The position numbers and the translations under genes are program-made. A stretch of 64,000 nt of DNA from Dromaius novaehollandiae (Eukaryota; Chordata; Aves; Casuariiformes; Dromaiidae), in contig NC_088102.1 in the NCBI RefSeq assembly GCF_036370855.1, positions 39,221,835 through 39,285,834 on the forward strand, given 5' to 3'. Each line of letters begins with the position of its first letter. Within the stretch, counting starts at the first letter, position 1. This document shows positions 1-42,118 of the stretch, in pieces. A model generated the notes under the pieces. The model made no database searches and was not told the DNA's origin. It worked only from the letters and a program-made list of their open reading frames with translations.

Positions 1-585
1 AAGCCTATGACTTCTTTCCCTCTGTGCAAAGCTAGACTAGAGGGAACAAAATGTGTGAAAATTAGTGGATCAATGTCTAAATTTTTCCAGTGGAGAAATG
101 CCTTGTATAAAGTAGCCCTGCAGCTAACCCTGTTTTAGAAACTTGGTGGGGAGGTTCTGACCTATTGACTTGCGTTGAAACAGCTGAAGAGAGTACTTGT
201 TCAGAGTGGGCAGCCATCAACTCTGCATCTCATTTAATGTGTCCAACTGGCTATTGGGCTGTTTTGTCAGATCTTAAAAATGTTGATGGTGCTTCAGTTG
301 TCTCCCTGTGATAGTATATAGTGATTAAACATCCACCTGCCAAAGAAATTATAACAAAACCCTCACTTGCAGAATTTTTTGGCTGGCCGTTGTATCCAAG
401 CTAGTATACTGGATGTGGTGTGTGTATTCTCATGCTGTTCTGGATGTTAGTACCATTTCATAGGCAAGGAGCTATGGCAGAGGGAAATCAAGTTACATGG
501 CTCAAGTCAGGTAGGGAGAACCTGACAGGGCTGGAAACTGAGTCCAGATATACTGAACACTGCTTTGGTGTCCTCATCATGAAGG

Positions 586-655
586 CTATATATATATGTG
601 TGTGTGTGTGTATATACAAATATATATATATATATATCTTTTTTTTTTTTGGTGC
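586..655 (+). repeat. Composite TA/TG/poly-T microsatellite
   Basis: (TA)n passes into (TG)n, again into (TA)n and then a run of T. A related TATG-rich low-complexity stretch follows at about 848-905. Confidence 0.9.
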
Positions 656-748
656 TGAAAATTAACAGGCTGAGTAAGTGATTGTTCCTTCAAAACTCTG
701 CTGTCCTCGGGAATAGCTGCTCTGAATATCTAGCTTGTCTTTGATTTT

Positions 749-783
749 TCTGGTGCCAGGACACTTGGAGTCCTGGCACCAGA
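749..783. repeat. Perfect 14-bp inverted repeat (hairpin, 7-base loop)
   Basis: TCTGGTGCCAGGAC (749-762) and GTCCTGGCACCAGA (770-783) are exact reverse complements around ACTTGGA. The pairing stops at the next base on both sides. No gene is near enough to assign a role. Confidence 0.8.
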
Positions 784-3700
784 GAGCACAAAGATCATGA
801 AAGCCTCTAAAAGTTGCTGGACTTTATGTAGCCCATGCTACTTATGTAGCATATACATATGTATATGTTTATCTATATGTATATATGTATGTCATATGTC
901 ATCAATATGATTTGTATATTTTCTCTGCAGAAGACTTCCAGTAGAGCTTGCTAAGCGATCACTATTGAGCTGTGTAACCTCTTCAGACCATTTCCTCTAT
1001 AACTTTCTACCATTCCTACTGTAATGTTGGGATTGGATTGAATAATATTAGTCACAAGTGGCTAAAGCATGGGTAAAATGGAATGCCCTAGGAAAGGGAA
1101 ACTAGAAATGCAGGTGGTATGCACATCAAGTGGAAAGCTTGCCAGCTATGAATGCTGTTTTAAAGATGTGTTTGGGAAGGCTTGTTCTTTCCTCTTTCTG
1201 TGTTGTGGTTCACCCTTCAGCTGCGGGGAGGAGTACCCAGGTTGCTGCAGCAGTCTCACAACCTTAAGAATTGAGACTCAAATCAGAATTGCCTGTGAAG
1301 TGGAACAGTTATGCAGAAGTCACCTCATACATCATGTGGCACTGTCCTTCCCTAGGGAAGAAGGAAAGGGAACATGTGCTGGTAGGATTATAACTTAAGA
1401 AAAACAAAGCAAAAGAGAAAAAACCCAAACCAATCCAGCTATGTTTGTTTATTGCTGTTGAACAAGGTGTTGGTTGGAACCAGCGTAAACTAGCTGTTTT
1501 AGTGCCAAGCCTTTTCTGTTTATAAACGTGATAAATTTATGGTGTTTAGGCTCAATGGGGAAAATCTGGTGTATTGAAGGAATGCTATGGGATATCTTCT
1601 GGAGGGAACTTTTTCACATGTAATTGACTACTCTGTATTCCAAAGGCACTAAAAGAAAGTTTGTTTAGGGGAAATATCTTTTTCTTTTTGTTTGCTTTTT
1701 AGTATTTACTAGAGTGTGAGAGTCATCTCCAGAAGAAGCCTTTTGCCAGGATCCAAAAAAAAAAAAGGAGTGGTCTTTGTAGGGGCTGAGAGAAATGACC
1801 ATTCGCCTTGGGGCTAATCCCTGAGCAAGCCACCTCCAAAAAGCTGGGCTGGGAGTCCTCTCTGTCTGGGAAGCAATTGGCTGGCTACTTTCTATCAAAT
1901 CCCTTTACTTACGTAAACAGTAAATTGACATCTTATTTTCTGACTTCCTGTGAGTATCCTGAAATGGTGCTCTATCCACAGCACAGAAATAGCTAATAGT
2001 TGAATTAATGTGACTTATGAGCTGGTGAGGATGGATCTGAATTGGTTTGGATGGGAGGGATTTGTGGAGGGCCTTGTCTGGACCGTGCTGCTGAGACCAT
2101 GTGTTTCTGACCAAGGGATGGTGTCAAGGGGGATTATAAATCTACAGAAGTCTCTTTACTTTAATGGCCATTTGCTGAATAACTCATTTCTTTGAGCTCT
2201 GCAGGACAGCTCTGAGATTCTTCCCTTCCCATCCGACAAAAAATTTAATTGTGCAGAGGAAACACAATGTATCAATGCATCACATTAAAGACATGGATAG
2301 ATGGAGGTTGCTTTTGCTCTGTTTAGAATAGCCCCTGCACACAACTGTATCTGGAAAGATGAAGCATCATTTTGATAGATGTGACACTTTATCTTTGCAA
2401 GAGTGATATATCATAAATGAAACTTGAGCTAGGCTATTTTTTACTACTATTCACATTGTTCCAAGTACCTGCTAATATGTCCCATAACTGCCAATGGTTC
2501 TCTGGATGAAAACAGCAATGGAGCCTATTGGAAGCTGTAAGAGGAAAGGAAATCCATACTGGCAAACCAGACCTGAATCCTTTCCAACTTTGCAGCAGTT
2601 CTGATCCGAATCTCAATTTCCCGGTCCAGCCCAAGGATAAGTTCTTGTCAGTGTAAAGTACTGTTATGAGGCTGCCCAGAACATAAAGGAGTAATTCATT
2701 TCTTGCAAAAAATGCAGGCATCTTCATTGGTTACAATTATCCACTATGCTTATCCTTAAACTAAAAAGTATCTCCAGCAGAAGGGTGGCCTATGACAGTG
2801 GCAGCTTGCTTCTGCATCAGCTTGCACTGGTGTTTGCCTCAAAGCTATTTGAGCAAAGCTGCATGTGTAGGAAAAATAGGGGCAACATACTAGCAAAATA
2901 ATTTCCATAGCAGTATGACCTGGCTCTCAACAGGGAGGTTTTTGGAGTAGAGCTCCAGTGGTTTATCACTAGGACCTGCAGCTCTGCCTCCCATAAGGAG
3001 CCAGCAAGAATGAAACATCCACCGAGAAACGTGAACTGATTCTAGGACAAAAATGCTTTGGAGAAAGAGGGTTAAACTTAATTTGTGGGCCTGGAAGGTG
3101 CAGCAACCTCAAGCTGCTGTGTGGTGTAACATCTAATCACGTATTAGAAGAAATTGCTTTTTGCCTCTGCTTCTCCCACTGCAATGGTTATGCACATTCT
3201 CATTTATTCACGGTCAGTTTAGGCCTATTTGTATTGCAAGCATTGCTCTTCACCAATACATTAAGAGGAGAAAGAGCTCTTGAAACAAAAGAGCAGTTAA
3301 GTTTTCCCCTCAGCTTTCACTTTAGCAGGTTTAAACAATCTTGGTTTAGTCTACTCATACTCTGGGTTAGCTATGTCTATGATCATCCTTCAAATCCTTC
3401 TCTACAGCTCTTCAAGGCTGAGGTTTCTCTTGGACATGTGCAGCCAGAGCTGTACAGATGGGATCTCCTGTGGGCCTGGTGCAGTGGCTTACATCTTCCC
3501 TTACCTCTAATGCACACCATGACTGTGTTTGCCTTTTTTCACTTGCTTCAGATAGTTATCCTGCTAAATGCTAGTACACTTGGATCTCCCTCCTTCCCTC
3601 TTATTAAATGATGAGCTCTCAGCTTGAATCCAGATTAATTAATCTCTCTATACAGGTCTATGTGCCTGTGGGCTGACATGTTTCCCCAAGATCTTACAGC

Positions 3701-3701
<1 letters not shown>

Positions 3702-3731
<30 letters not shown>
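3702..3731 (+). repeat. Poly(A) tract, 30 bases
   Basis: An uninterrupted run of 30 A follows ATCTTACAGCC. CR1 elements do not carry poly(A) tails. No processed pseudogene could be recognised directly upstream of the tract, and no flanking target-site duplication is obvious. Confidence 0.9.
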
Positions 3732-3736
<5 letters not shown>

Positions 3737-6139
3737 CTTGTAAGTCTGTGCTTCCTTAGGAATTTCTGTCTCCTGGAATTAGAAAACCAGCACTTCTTCA
3801 GGACCCTCCTTATGGCTGACCCTTTTCTCTTGAAAGCATTTTATAACACTGTTCTTTCAATCTTGAAGCTCCTGGCCAGTAGAAATAGGTTTTACTTCTG
3901 ACAGAAATAACACTGAGGAACCTCTAAGCTGGCCCTTATTTGCCATGCTCTTCTGTGTGTGAGAGAGAAATTGCTTAGATCTAGTATTATTTTCCTGCTT
4001 TTTCCTTCAAACAGCCCCTCAATATAATCATATCAATACATGCATAAAGGAGATGCCAACATCCCACTGTTATTACTGATTACTATGCCACAGACATCAA
4101 CACTTACAGAATTTACCATGCTCCTATTTACTGCACTAGGATTGTTAGCTCCCGCCCACCTTACTGCTTTTAGATGCTTGACAAAAGCAAGTTGCTTTTT
4201 TCCCCTCCCTTGGAACTGCCTATAGTAAAGAATTTACTGTGCCTCCTCATTTCCCTCCTTGTCCTAGAGGTCTCCAGAAGAGACCATACCTGTGTTTCCA
4301 GTGCTCTAAGCCAAAGGCATCTTTTTCTCTTAGTCATCTTAAGATAAAACTAAGTAAAGAAGCAAAGGATGAAAACCTGCTTTTCCTCACTGCAAGTCAC
4401 TGCTATCAGATCTTTCCATCAGTAATGCAGTACAGTGGCAGGGGTGCTGGATAATCCTTACACAGCTTTGTGACTTCTCGGTATGCATTAATAAATTAGC
4501 ATGATGCTTCTTTTTATCCTTTGAGCAATGTGATTCCAGGGAAGTTTTTCCCTCTCCCAAAACCTTAGTTGAGTGTTATTTTCTTCTCCAGTGTGCTGTC
4601 TGGGACAGTCACTACAGCACTAGTACTTCTCTACTGCAATACAGTGGTGCATTCAAGAGCTGGGGCCCAGGTGAGATGGAGGCAGTACCTGCTGCTCTCC
4701 CCTGTTCTCCGCTTTATCCATTAATGTCATTCTGAGATGGTCCTCGGTGCTACTCAGGGCATGCCCCCTCTGAGACCAAAAGGCCAGTCAAACACAGGGT
4801 GAGATAAAGTAAAAAAGCATTGAGTTTGCTGACTTTTGTCTAGCAATCAACAGTGATTTTTATCAGGAACCCACCTCTATAATGTCTCTAACACCAAATG
4901 CAGCCTGTGAGATTGGGGCAGGCAGACTGCTCTTCCTGTGTTAAGATGCTTGCATTGCCTGTGACCATGCAAAGCTAACTGGGCCTGTGGCCAGTGCTAT
5001 GATGTATCCTATGGCGCATCTCAGGTTTTAACCTCTGGGAATGAGAAAGGACTGCTGATCTGCAAGATGTCACTTGTGAATAACTGAATGAACTGCATTG
5101 GGAAAGGCTGACATATTTGGCAAGTACAGGATCAATGTGAATACAAATAGGATGGCATAGGCCAGAACAGGAGCAGATGCCTCACAGCATGTATGTACCT
5201 ACATTTGTATATGATAACCCAAAGCCCCTGATGCTATAGCAGGTACAGTACAGGCAGTTCTTCCATAAATTCTAGTATCAGAGGCAGCTAGAGGGAAGGC
5301 AGGATGCAGGAAGGAACAATATGATGATAATATGCTTTCCTGTGGGTGTTACAAAAGGCAGGAGCTCTTTTGGAGGACTGTGTGTTTGCATCTGAAGGGA
5401 GGGAGGGTTTCAGGAGAGGGCCAGAGACTTAGAGAACCCGAACAGAAAGCTTGTTGCATGAGGACTGACCAGGAGATGAATGGAGGCTCACCTGAGCCAC
5501 GTAGCATTTGTATGCCCCTCTTTTGTGGGCAAGAAGCAGCTGGTACCTAAGAGGCAGTGCAGGGGCTGTGCTTGCCACAGCTCCGAAGATGCAGAAATGC
5601 ACAGAGGCAGGCAGAATTTTTTATCATCTAACTCTGAGATCAGCAAGAGCCCTTTAAGGATGAGCAAGACATGTGGCATAGACACTGCCCAGTGTAAACC
5701 CAGCAACCACGTGAACTCTACCCGAGGTGGGCAGTGCCAGATTGGCATAGATAAATCCTCCCAATGGCAGAGGCAATCTGATTAAATTCGCTGGCTCCCA
5801 CCCACTCTGCTCCCCTTTCCCTTGGGATCAATGAGAAGAACCTGTCTCCAAGCACAAGATTTTGGGGTATGTGTCACGGTAAGAGATGCTTGACAGCAGA
5901 AAGACCATCTCACGCTGACTTCTCTCTGGAGTGCTGCAATGTCAAGTGAAGTAACCTTCCAAGCTGACTCTGGTGCAGAGGTATTTTGGCTTGCTTTGTT
6001 ATTGCTGAGAGCTCTCTCTGTCTTTCTGTATTCCTGATCTCTGGCTCTCATCAGTCCTCTTTTTCTTGGGCTGGGATGTGTTCTGTCTTTAATGCATCAG
6101 GAAGTAATACACAATGAGGAAACTCTTGTCTGTGCATCA

Positions 6140-35023
<28,884 letters not shown>

Positions 35024-36704
35024 CCATTATTGGGAGGGAGCTTCTGATCTCAACTTGCCATTCAGCTCTGCAAAAGTTAAGTCATTTGGCATGGGGTCAG
35101 AAAGGAGATTTGCCATTTGGTGAGGAAAGCAGGGGAAAGTTGTGTGTAAGCAATTCCCTCAGTAGACAGTGACTTTGCTTTAGTTTGAATGCTCCTGGTA
35201 GCCTGGCAGCCCTGCTCTGCCTTTCACTCCACATCACACCCATTGCTTCAGCTGCTTATGTTAGGCTACGTTTTGCCAAGATACCACAGTCAGCGTTAAA
35301 GTGAACTACAGACCTTAGCACAGAGAGTGCCTCTTCCTTTCTTTCCTGTCTAGTTTGTCTGCCAAACACAAGTGCTTCTGAGAAACTTTATTAGCCTATG
35401 GTCCAGGTAGACACAATCAGACACAGCTTACCTGTTCTGCCCGATCCCCTGCAAGGAATGGCATGCTGCAATTATGAGTGCCAATTATTAGCTCCAGTTA
35501 TGAGCGCTTTGAGGAGCATATTTCCTGAAGACTGCAGCAATCCCAGCCTCCCAAGCACAGGCAATGATGTCAGACACAGCACAGCCTCCTGATGCGACAG
35601 CATTTCAAGCAAATGATAGCAGTGCAAGATGGAGACAACCTGATAATGCTGTAAATTTGGCCCAAAGAAGGATCATATGTAGAGAAGAGCTTTTAGGTAA
35701 CTCAGCAGCTTTGATGCAAACTGGAGGGGGGTTGTGTTGTGCTGCCTGTGCCTTCTCACACCAGGGCAGTTGGCTTTGTCACAGCCAGAGAAGGAGCAGA
35801 GTTGTGTGGAGAAGGTGTTACCTACAGACAGACTCAGGGTGGAGGAGCCTTTGATTCAGCTCTGGCTTCCTCATCTTCTCTGGAAAACCAACCTTAGGAG
35901 AGGTGGGTGAGGAGTGCCCAGCAGTGAAACCCACTGCTACTTTGAGAATTAAACGTTGTCCCCAGCAAGCTGTGAGGCAGTGCAGCTGTGGAGGTGCAGG
36001 AAGCCACCCCTGTGTGTGCTGTGGTAAATAGCCCATAGCCAAGGCTTTGTACTGCTCTCTACCAGTCCTCTTAATGGCAGCCTAGGCTATCTTGGTCAAA
36101 CCTGGACCTCTGGCAAATCAAGCAATAGTCAGGCTGGAATAGGAGAGGCGCTTGCACAGCTTATTCAGAGCGGGGGTCCTGGCTGGCCTCCGTCCATTTC
36201 CAAGTGCTCACCATGTGGTTACTACTGCAGGGGAGGATTCGCCCTGCTTGTGGTTATCTTGTACGCCAGAAAAGAGGAATCATTTTATTGTGCAAACCTT
36301 ACAGCCTCTCCCACCTTCTTTAAGCAAGTAGCTGGCCTATTAATTATCCATGCCATAGTAACAGCACTGTTCAGTGCTTATAGATCACGTGACAAGCATG
36401 CTCAGTAGAGTGACACCGTTATCCCTGAGATATAAATTGAGAAACAAGGTATAAAAGATACAAAGGTGACAAAGTTAGCAGCAGAGGTACAGATAAGGCT
36501 CAGGGGCTCTTAAGTGCAGATTTACTGGGGCTTTGGGGGTGGGCTGCATGCCTCACTAGTACCCTGGGTATTGCATATACCCTCTGTGTCAAGTGACCCT
36601 GGGGTGGCTGCTTAGCCACCCGTGCAGACCGTGTCACTGCCCAGCCTCAGGGTTTGGCTTCTTGCCACCTAGGTCGCTTCCTACCACTCCAGTGCTGTTT
36701 CTGG

Positions 36705-36835
36705 GGAGGAATTGGGGACGAGGCTGGGGAGGGAGCCCTGAGCTGCCCGCCAGGGGAGAGGTGGCGGAGCGTTCAGGGAGGGCACGCCGCCCAGAAGAGC
36801 GCGCCGAGAGCCCCCGGCGGGCACATGTGGCCAGA
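36705..36835. promoter_or_regulatory. Isolated CpG-rich patch
   Basis: About 11 CpGs fall in about 130 bases of very GC-rich sequence (GGCGGAGCG, CACGCCGCCC, AGCGCGCCGAG, CCCGGCGGG), whereas the flanks are CpG-poor. It lies 1.7 kb after the PLEKHD1 stop codon and inside its possible 3' UTR. It could be an orphan CpG island, an enhancer or the promoter of an unannotated transcript. No exon with a convincing frame is attached. Confidence 0.5.
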
Positions 36836-37375
36836 GGAAGAGCACTGAAGACATGGCCTGTGTGTTACTGTTCACGTCAATCAGTTACTGACTTCTGACA
36901 GGCAACAGGATGTTTTAAGCAACCAGAGGGTCCAGCACTGGAGGCTGATGTTTTGTAGTGACAAAGGATGTGGTAGGAAAAGGGAAACTTGCATCTCCCC
37001 TTAACACTCCTGATCCTTCTGTGTTTTTCACTCATGTTTGCCTGCTAGAATGCCACAGGCAAATTCTTGCTCCTACAGGGCTAAATAGCTATTAGAAAAC
37101 CATCCAGAGCCTGTTTTCCCCTTTACACCTTCCTATCAACATCTCTGGTTATTTTCCAGTTACAAGATCTTTATTATGTAATGCTGGAAGGGACAGAAAA
37201 CAAGTACAGCCAGGGAACACATCTGTAATTCAGACAGTTAAGAAAATCACCTTGAGACTTGTGTATGCAGCACCTTTGATCTGTTACCATCAAATGCCAC
37301 CATATCGGATTTATAGAGGTATTGTACTCAGGAGATAGCCATATGCGCTCTTCCTTTACTGTGCATCTTGACAGC

Positions 37376-37389
37376 AATAAATAAATAAA
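37376..37389 (+). promoter_or_regulatory. Candidate poly(A) signal cluster for PLEKHD1
   Basis: Three overlapping AATAAA hexamers form AATAAATAAATAAA. A GT/T-rich stretch (CCTGTGTTTTTG) follows about 30 bases later. This is the first canonical AATAAA I found after the stop codon and implies a 3' UTR of about 2.3 kb. A weaker ATTAAA at 35948 would give about 0.9 kb. Which is used is unknown. Confidence 0.45.
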
Positions 37390-40300
37390 AATTACACTAA
37401 CACTAGAGTGAATTCCTGTGTTTTTGATACACTGTTCCTGAACTGATATTAAATTGCCCCTTCAGGAGTCAAGAGAAATTGTTGTGACAGTCTCATTTAA
37501 TGCCTGTGCACTTGTTTGGCTTCACTGGGTGGTTGTTGTGTTACATGCTGAACATCACCTCTGAAAGGACTGTATGTAAAATGCTTTCACCCTTGCCACC
37601 ACTTCCACTCACTTTATTTACTACACCAAGCCTATTTCACCAAGCCTATTTCCACTTTTAAAATGTCTATAAAGCTAAAGCCAGGATATACCAAATGTAA
37701 AGAAATCATCTGTCCCTTGCTTACCTGGAGCTAGTGAGCTTTCCCCAAGCCATGCCCTAAGCTGTATGTGGCAGTGTGCTGGCCATCAGTCCTTCCTTAC
37801 TGCAGATATGGGTCCTGCAAAGGGACCTACCGGCCCAGACCCCATGAGCTCCCCAGCAGAGTCAGCACAGAGCTGGGCCTATGCACTGTAGCATCTTCCT
37901 TGTGTGGTGCTCTCCTTATTCTGCTCAAAAAGACAGAGAAGTATTGATTTCAATGTTACATTGATCTGTGTGTTTTTAATGCCATACAGTAACAGGAAGA
38001 CAGCTGAGTGAGCAACCCACATCTGCTCAAATGTGCTCCATTTGTAATCCTGGGCCAGATCATTTTCTTCTACTGAGAATACTTGGAAGGGAATGAGAAT
38101 TGCCTAAATTGTTCCCTTGTGTCCAAGGATAGCAGATGATATAGAATGGTTTGCACCTCTAAGAGATTTCTCCTTAGAAACTGCAGAAGAGCTAGACAGG
38201 TTCTGAAAGGCCTGTGGCCCTTCTTCTGTTATCTGCACCTTCTGGCTGTCAGCTAGGAGCTTTTCAGTTCTCTGGGGGCTTTCCCAGTTGTCTTCTTCAG
38301 AGATGCCTTAAAACACTGTGTCATTTGCAAATGCTGCCAGATGTGGAGCCTACTGATTCTCTTCTGTTTTCTTGCTTGCTTTTCCACAGTGTGAACAGTG
38401 GCTCCCCCTAAGGTTTATTTCAAGGATTAATTTTGGTCTCAGCATAAGATGTGTAAAGCCTCTGGGCTGTTTCTCTCCAGGGTGTAGAAGAGTGGTTCCT
38501 GCTCTGTGGATGGGATTTGGCAGCTCTGGTCATCAGCTCCCCCAAAGCTTTGCTATTGCATGGAAATAAATGGCGGAGAAAAGCAGGCTGCACTATCCCA
38601 GCTGCTGCTTCTAAAGCAGAGAAAGTGAAGAAATGGAAACCGCCCTCAGGGTCAGAAGTCAATAATAAAGGATAAATCGCTGATGTGCATTATGTGTTGC
38701 TGTGCATGACACAACACAGGCTGGTAGCAACTTTTAGCTCCAGAGTACAGCTTTTTTAGCTCAAGATGGTAGGCAATCAGGCTTTCAGCTTAGGAAGTTA
38801 GTGTGTCAATCAAGTGTGTTAGATAAGATGATAGTTTTTCACAGAAACAATCTGTTTTAAATGCTTTTTCATGCAGTTGCTTGCTGTGGAGGGACAGATG
38901 ATGGCTCATGTTGTTTCCAGCAGGGAGAATTTTCTGCTCAGGAAGGTGGCTACGCTCTGGAAGTTTTGTCCAAGGCTTAGCTTCAGGCAGGTACCACAGC
39001 TTACGTGGAAAGTCTATGCCCTGTTCTGCCAGTGTGACGGCTGAGGATGCTATTATTTTTAGCACCTTCTAGCTGATATACTTGACACAAGGATAATTCT
39101 GCAATGTTGCACCTAGTCCACACAAGACTTATTATCCATCCAGTGTCTACGAGTCTGGCTATGAATGGGAGAAATGACTGATCTAGAGGAATCAGCTGTA
39201 GTCACTCACCCGAGAACAGTGATGCTGGGCTGAGCCTGGAGGTGTGACAGGCACCAACAGCTCAGTCAGGCAAGACCGTGAGCTTGGCAACCACATGGGA
39301 TATTTCCATGCAGTATTCTGCCAACTACCAGCTGTTTGTGGTTTGAGGCTTTCCTGGCTAGGTGTTTGTTGAACAACCTGTGGTGGCTTTCTGTCCACTG
39401 AGGTAACATCTCCTCTTAGATATTAAGTAACTCAGTTACTTCTGACTTCAGGCTTAACTCCAAAGACACAATGGGGAAAGGCCCAGCTGAGGGTTCAGCC
39501 AAGTCTGTGAATCCTGTCTGCTCTTTTTGCCTTCAGTAGGAAATATGAGACTTAGCAGTAGTGCTGGAACTGACGCTTCTTTTTCAGCAGTGGCAGTTCT
39601 GGCACTTCAGAGGGAGAAAAAATATGAAGGCCATTTTGTGGGAGTAGCAAAGGCACCTTTTGCTAGGTTAGAGGTGTCACAATAAATAGCACATTAGGAC
39701 TGAGTGTTTTCTGCTGTATTATGAAAAGTGCAAAGTTTGAAATGCCTAAAATAATAAGTAAACTCTGCTTGCCTTGAGTTCTTCCTGACTGCATCCCTGC
39801 CTCGAATGTCTCCATGGAAAGCACCCAAGAGCAGAGGAGCAGGTCCTTTCTCTAGATCCGTTGCTGCTGTTGGTTTCTATGCTATTAATCCTGTGAGTCA
39901 GGAGAAAGCGCCTGTTTTCTCCATGAATCAGCTGCTGACTCCAGGAGAAGCCAGCCCCTGCTCTTCTGGCATGAGGAAAACAAGTTCTCTTCTCTGTTTT
40001 GTTTTAAGCTCTGCAAAACAGGAATAAATAATTTTAACATCTCCACTTTAACAAGAGGGCTTGAAAACAAACTATTTGTGGTGGATTTGAGAAAACTGGC
40101 TCACTGAAAAGGGATTAGGCCCAGTACAAAAAAAGGTATTTGGCTCTGTAAGCCTTCATGAAAGTATGGCTGGGAGGCTTGTGTTAAAGTCACTGCTGAA
40201 AACACGCAGCCGTGAGCAGGCCAAGGGCAGCATTAACGTGGCAGCAGAGATATTGGGTCATGCTGGAACATGTACAGCAAAGCTTCGTCTTTGACAAGGT

Positions 40301-42118
40301 TCACGAGTACTCAAGGGCACTGCGTGACTGAAATAGGTTGCACTGTTAGCTAGATGCACTGATCTCTCAGCAGGCTGTGTGGCAGTGAGGGAGATTAAAA
40401 CCACATGGCAAGGAGATGGGAATGTTGTGGCTCTTGTAGCAAGATACAGGAGCAGGCTTATTGCAAAGGTTATCTGAAAGAAGAGACTAACTCCTTTGGG
40501 AAAAGCTGTTGCTTTCCTTTCTCCTTTCCTTTGCTGATTCCACTAGAGGCACAACCCTCCTGCTCACTGCACGCGGGGAGGAGGCTTCACCAGGAACAGG
40601 ATTGAAAGGTAGAAGTGTGGCAGAAGTGCCTACAAGCACTCCTGATAGTGGATTAGTGTATTCGTAAAAAGATACCTGGGCTATGGCATGTGTACCTTGC
40701 CAAGCAAAAGACAGCTGTCCTGTTTCTCAGCTAGTGTACTTTCAGCGAGCAGTGAGATAAAACCTGCCTGTTCAGGTCTCGTAGTCCAGTCCCAGGTGCT
40801 CTGAGAAAAGGGACTGAAGCTAAGCTCCCCTTTCCCTCTCCCCTGTTTACTGCTCCTGGGCAATATCTCACGGAGAAAACACAACCGTGCTTGCACTGGT
40901 AGGGCCTGGCTGGGTGCTGTGAGGATGTGGCTTTCTGATGTTCTCCTGTAGAGGTGGCCGTGCTTCTGCAGTGGCTGCTCAGGGAGGTGGAAGTGAGCCT
41001 TTTGGTGCTGGAAAGGCTGTTGGGTACCGACATGGTGACTTTTAGAGGCTGGAAACCCCTGCAGCTCTCAATGGATTTGAGTCTTCAGAAGTTCCTATGG
41101 CCTGGGGCACCAGAGATCCCTCTCTGATCAAGCACGCAGTAGCTCAGGCTTGCTTTGACCCAGGAAGGGATGAGGGGAATAGCAACAAAGCCAGGGGCTC
41201 GATTTCCCTCCTGCCCCTTCTCTCCTGTCGTATTGCTGGCTTCGGAGCGCTCTCGGACACCGATGCGCTTGCACAGTGGTCTTGCCTCCAGCACAGGCTC
41301 TTCAAATCCTGGTCATCCCCACACCAGTGAGACAGGCCAGCTTCTCTGGCCCATCTGAGGCCTTGATGCTTGCAGACAGAAAGCAGTGAAACTTGTCCTC
41401 GTTTCTGCTCTCCCCTCTGCTTCTGCTCCCAAATTTCTCTCTTGTCATCGTTCCTCCCCATGCAGATGTGCAGAGCAGGTGCAGTTTAACATGGAATTTA
41501 TTTTAGATTAAGAGAAAAAACGTAGGCTCCCTGTGCAGGCAGAGCTGGCTTTGTTCCCTGTGTAGGGGTGACATGGGCTCCAAATTGAGGATAGAAAATT
41601 CCCAGCCCTTTAAAGGTACCATAGATGGGTAAAATAAGTATGCTCATCACATGTCCCAAACTTGGATGAGGAGGAGTAGCAGGATACACTGCATTCAGAT
41701 TTTGAAGCCAGGCTGCAGTAAGTGAAAATGATTTTGTCTGGAGAAGGAGCCTTTTCAGTCCATCGCTTTGACTGACGCTGAAGGAGCTAGAAAAGAACGT
41801 GTCCACTAAGCCCATGTTCTTGTTTTAACTTGTGGTTGGCTCCTGATGGCATCAAGGGGTTAGATTTGGGGGTGCCCACTACAAAGAGAACCCCTCAGCC
41901 TCAGCTGTTGTGATTTCCACTGCTAATTAACACCCTTGTTCAAAGCAATAGCAGCGGTTGTGGCTCCAGAGAACACCCTCGGACGTGTATGCAGCCAGCA
42001 AAGGACCTGCCTGACACCCTTCTCAGTGTTTCTCCCAGCAACCAGCCCCTGGGGCCCAGGAATGCTGCAGGCTTTGGCTTTCCCTTGCAGCTGTGATGGG
42101 CCAGCCCAGCAGCTCTGT

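Larger units (their letters stand above)
1..6139. other. Upstream flank without a supported gene
   Basis: No exon with recognisable protein similarity was found on either strand. It holds the 14-bp hairpin at 749, TA/TG tracts and the poly(A) run at 3702. By human gene order SLC39A9 should lie to the left, so a non-coding 3' UTR of that gene could reach the first bases, but nothing in the sequence proves it. An AATAAA near 4487 is not supported by context. Confidence 0.5.

Noticed and set aside
36593..36898. 101-codon frame across the CpG patch with Arg-rich sequence
   Set aside because: It starts at GTG, and the Arg and Pro content follows from CpG-rich DNA. No known domain.
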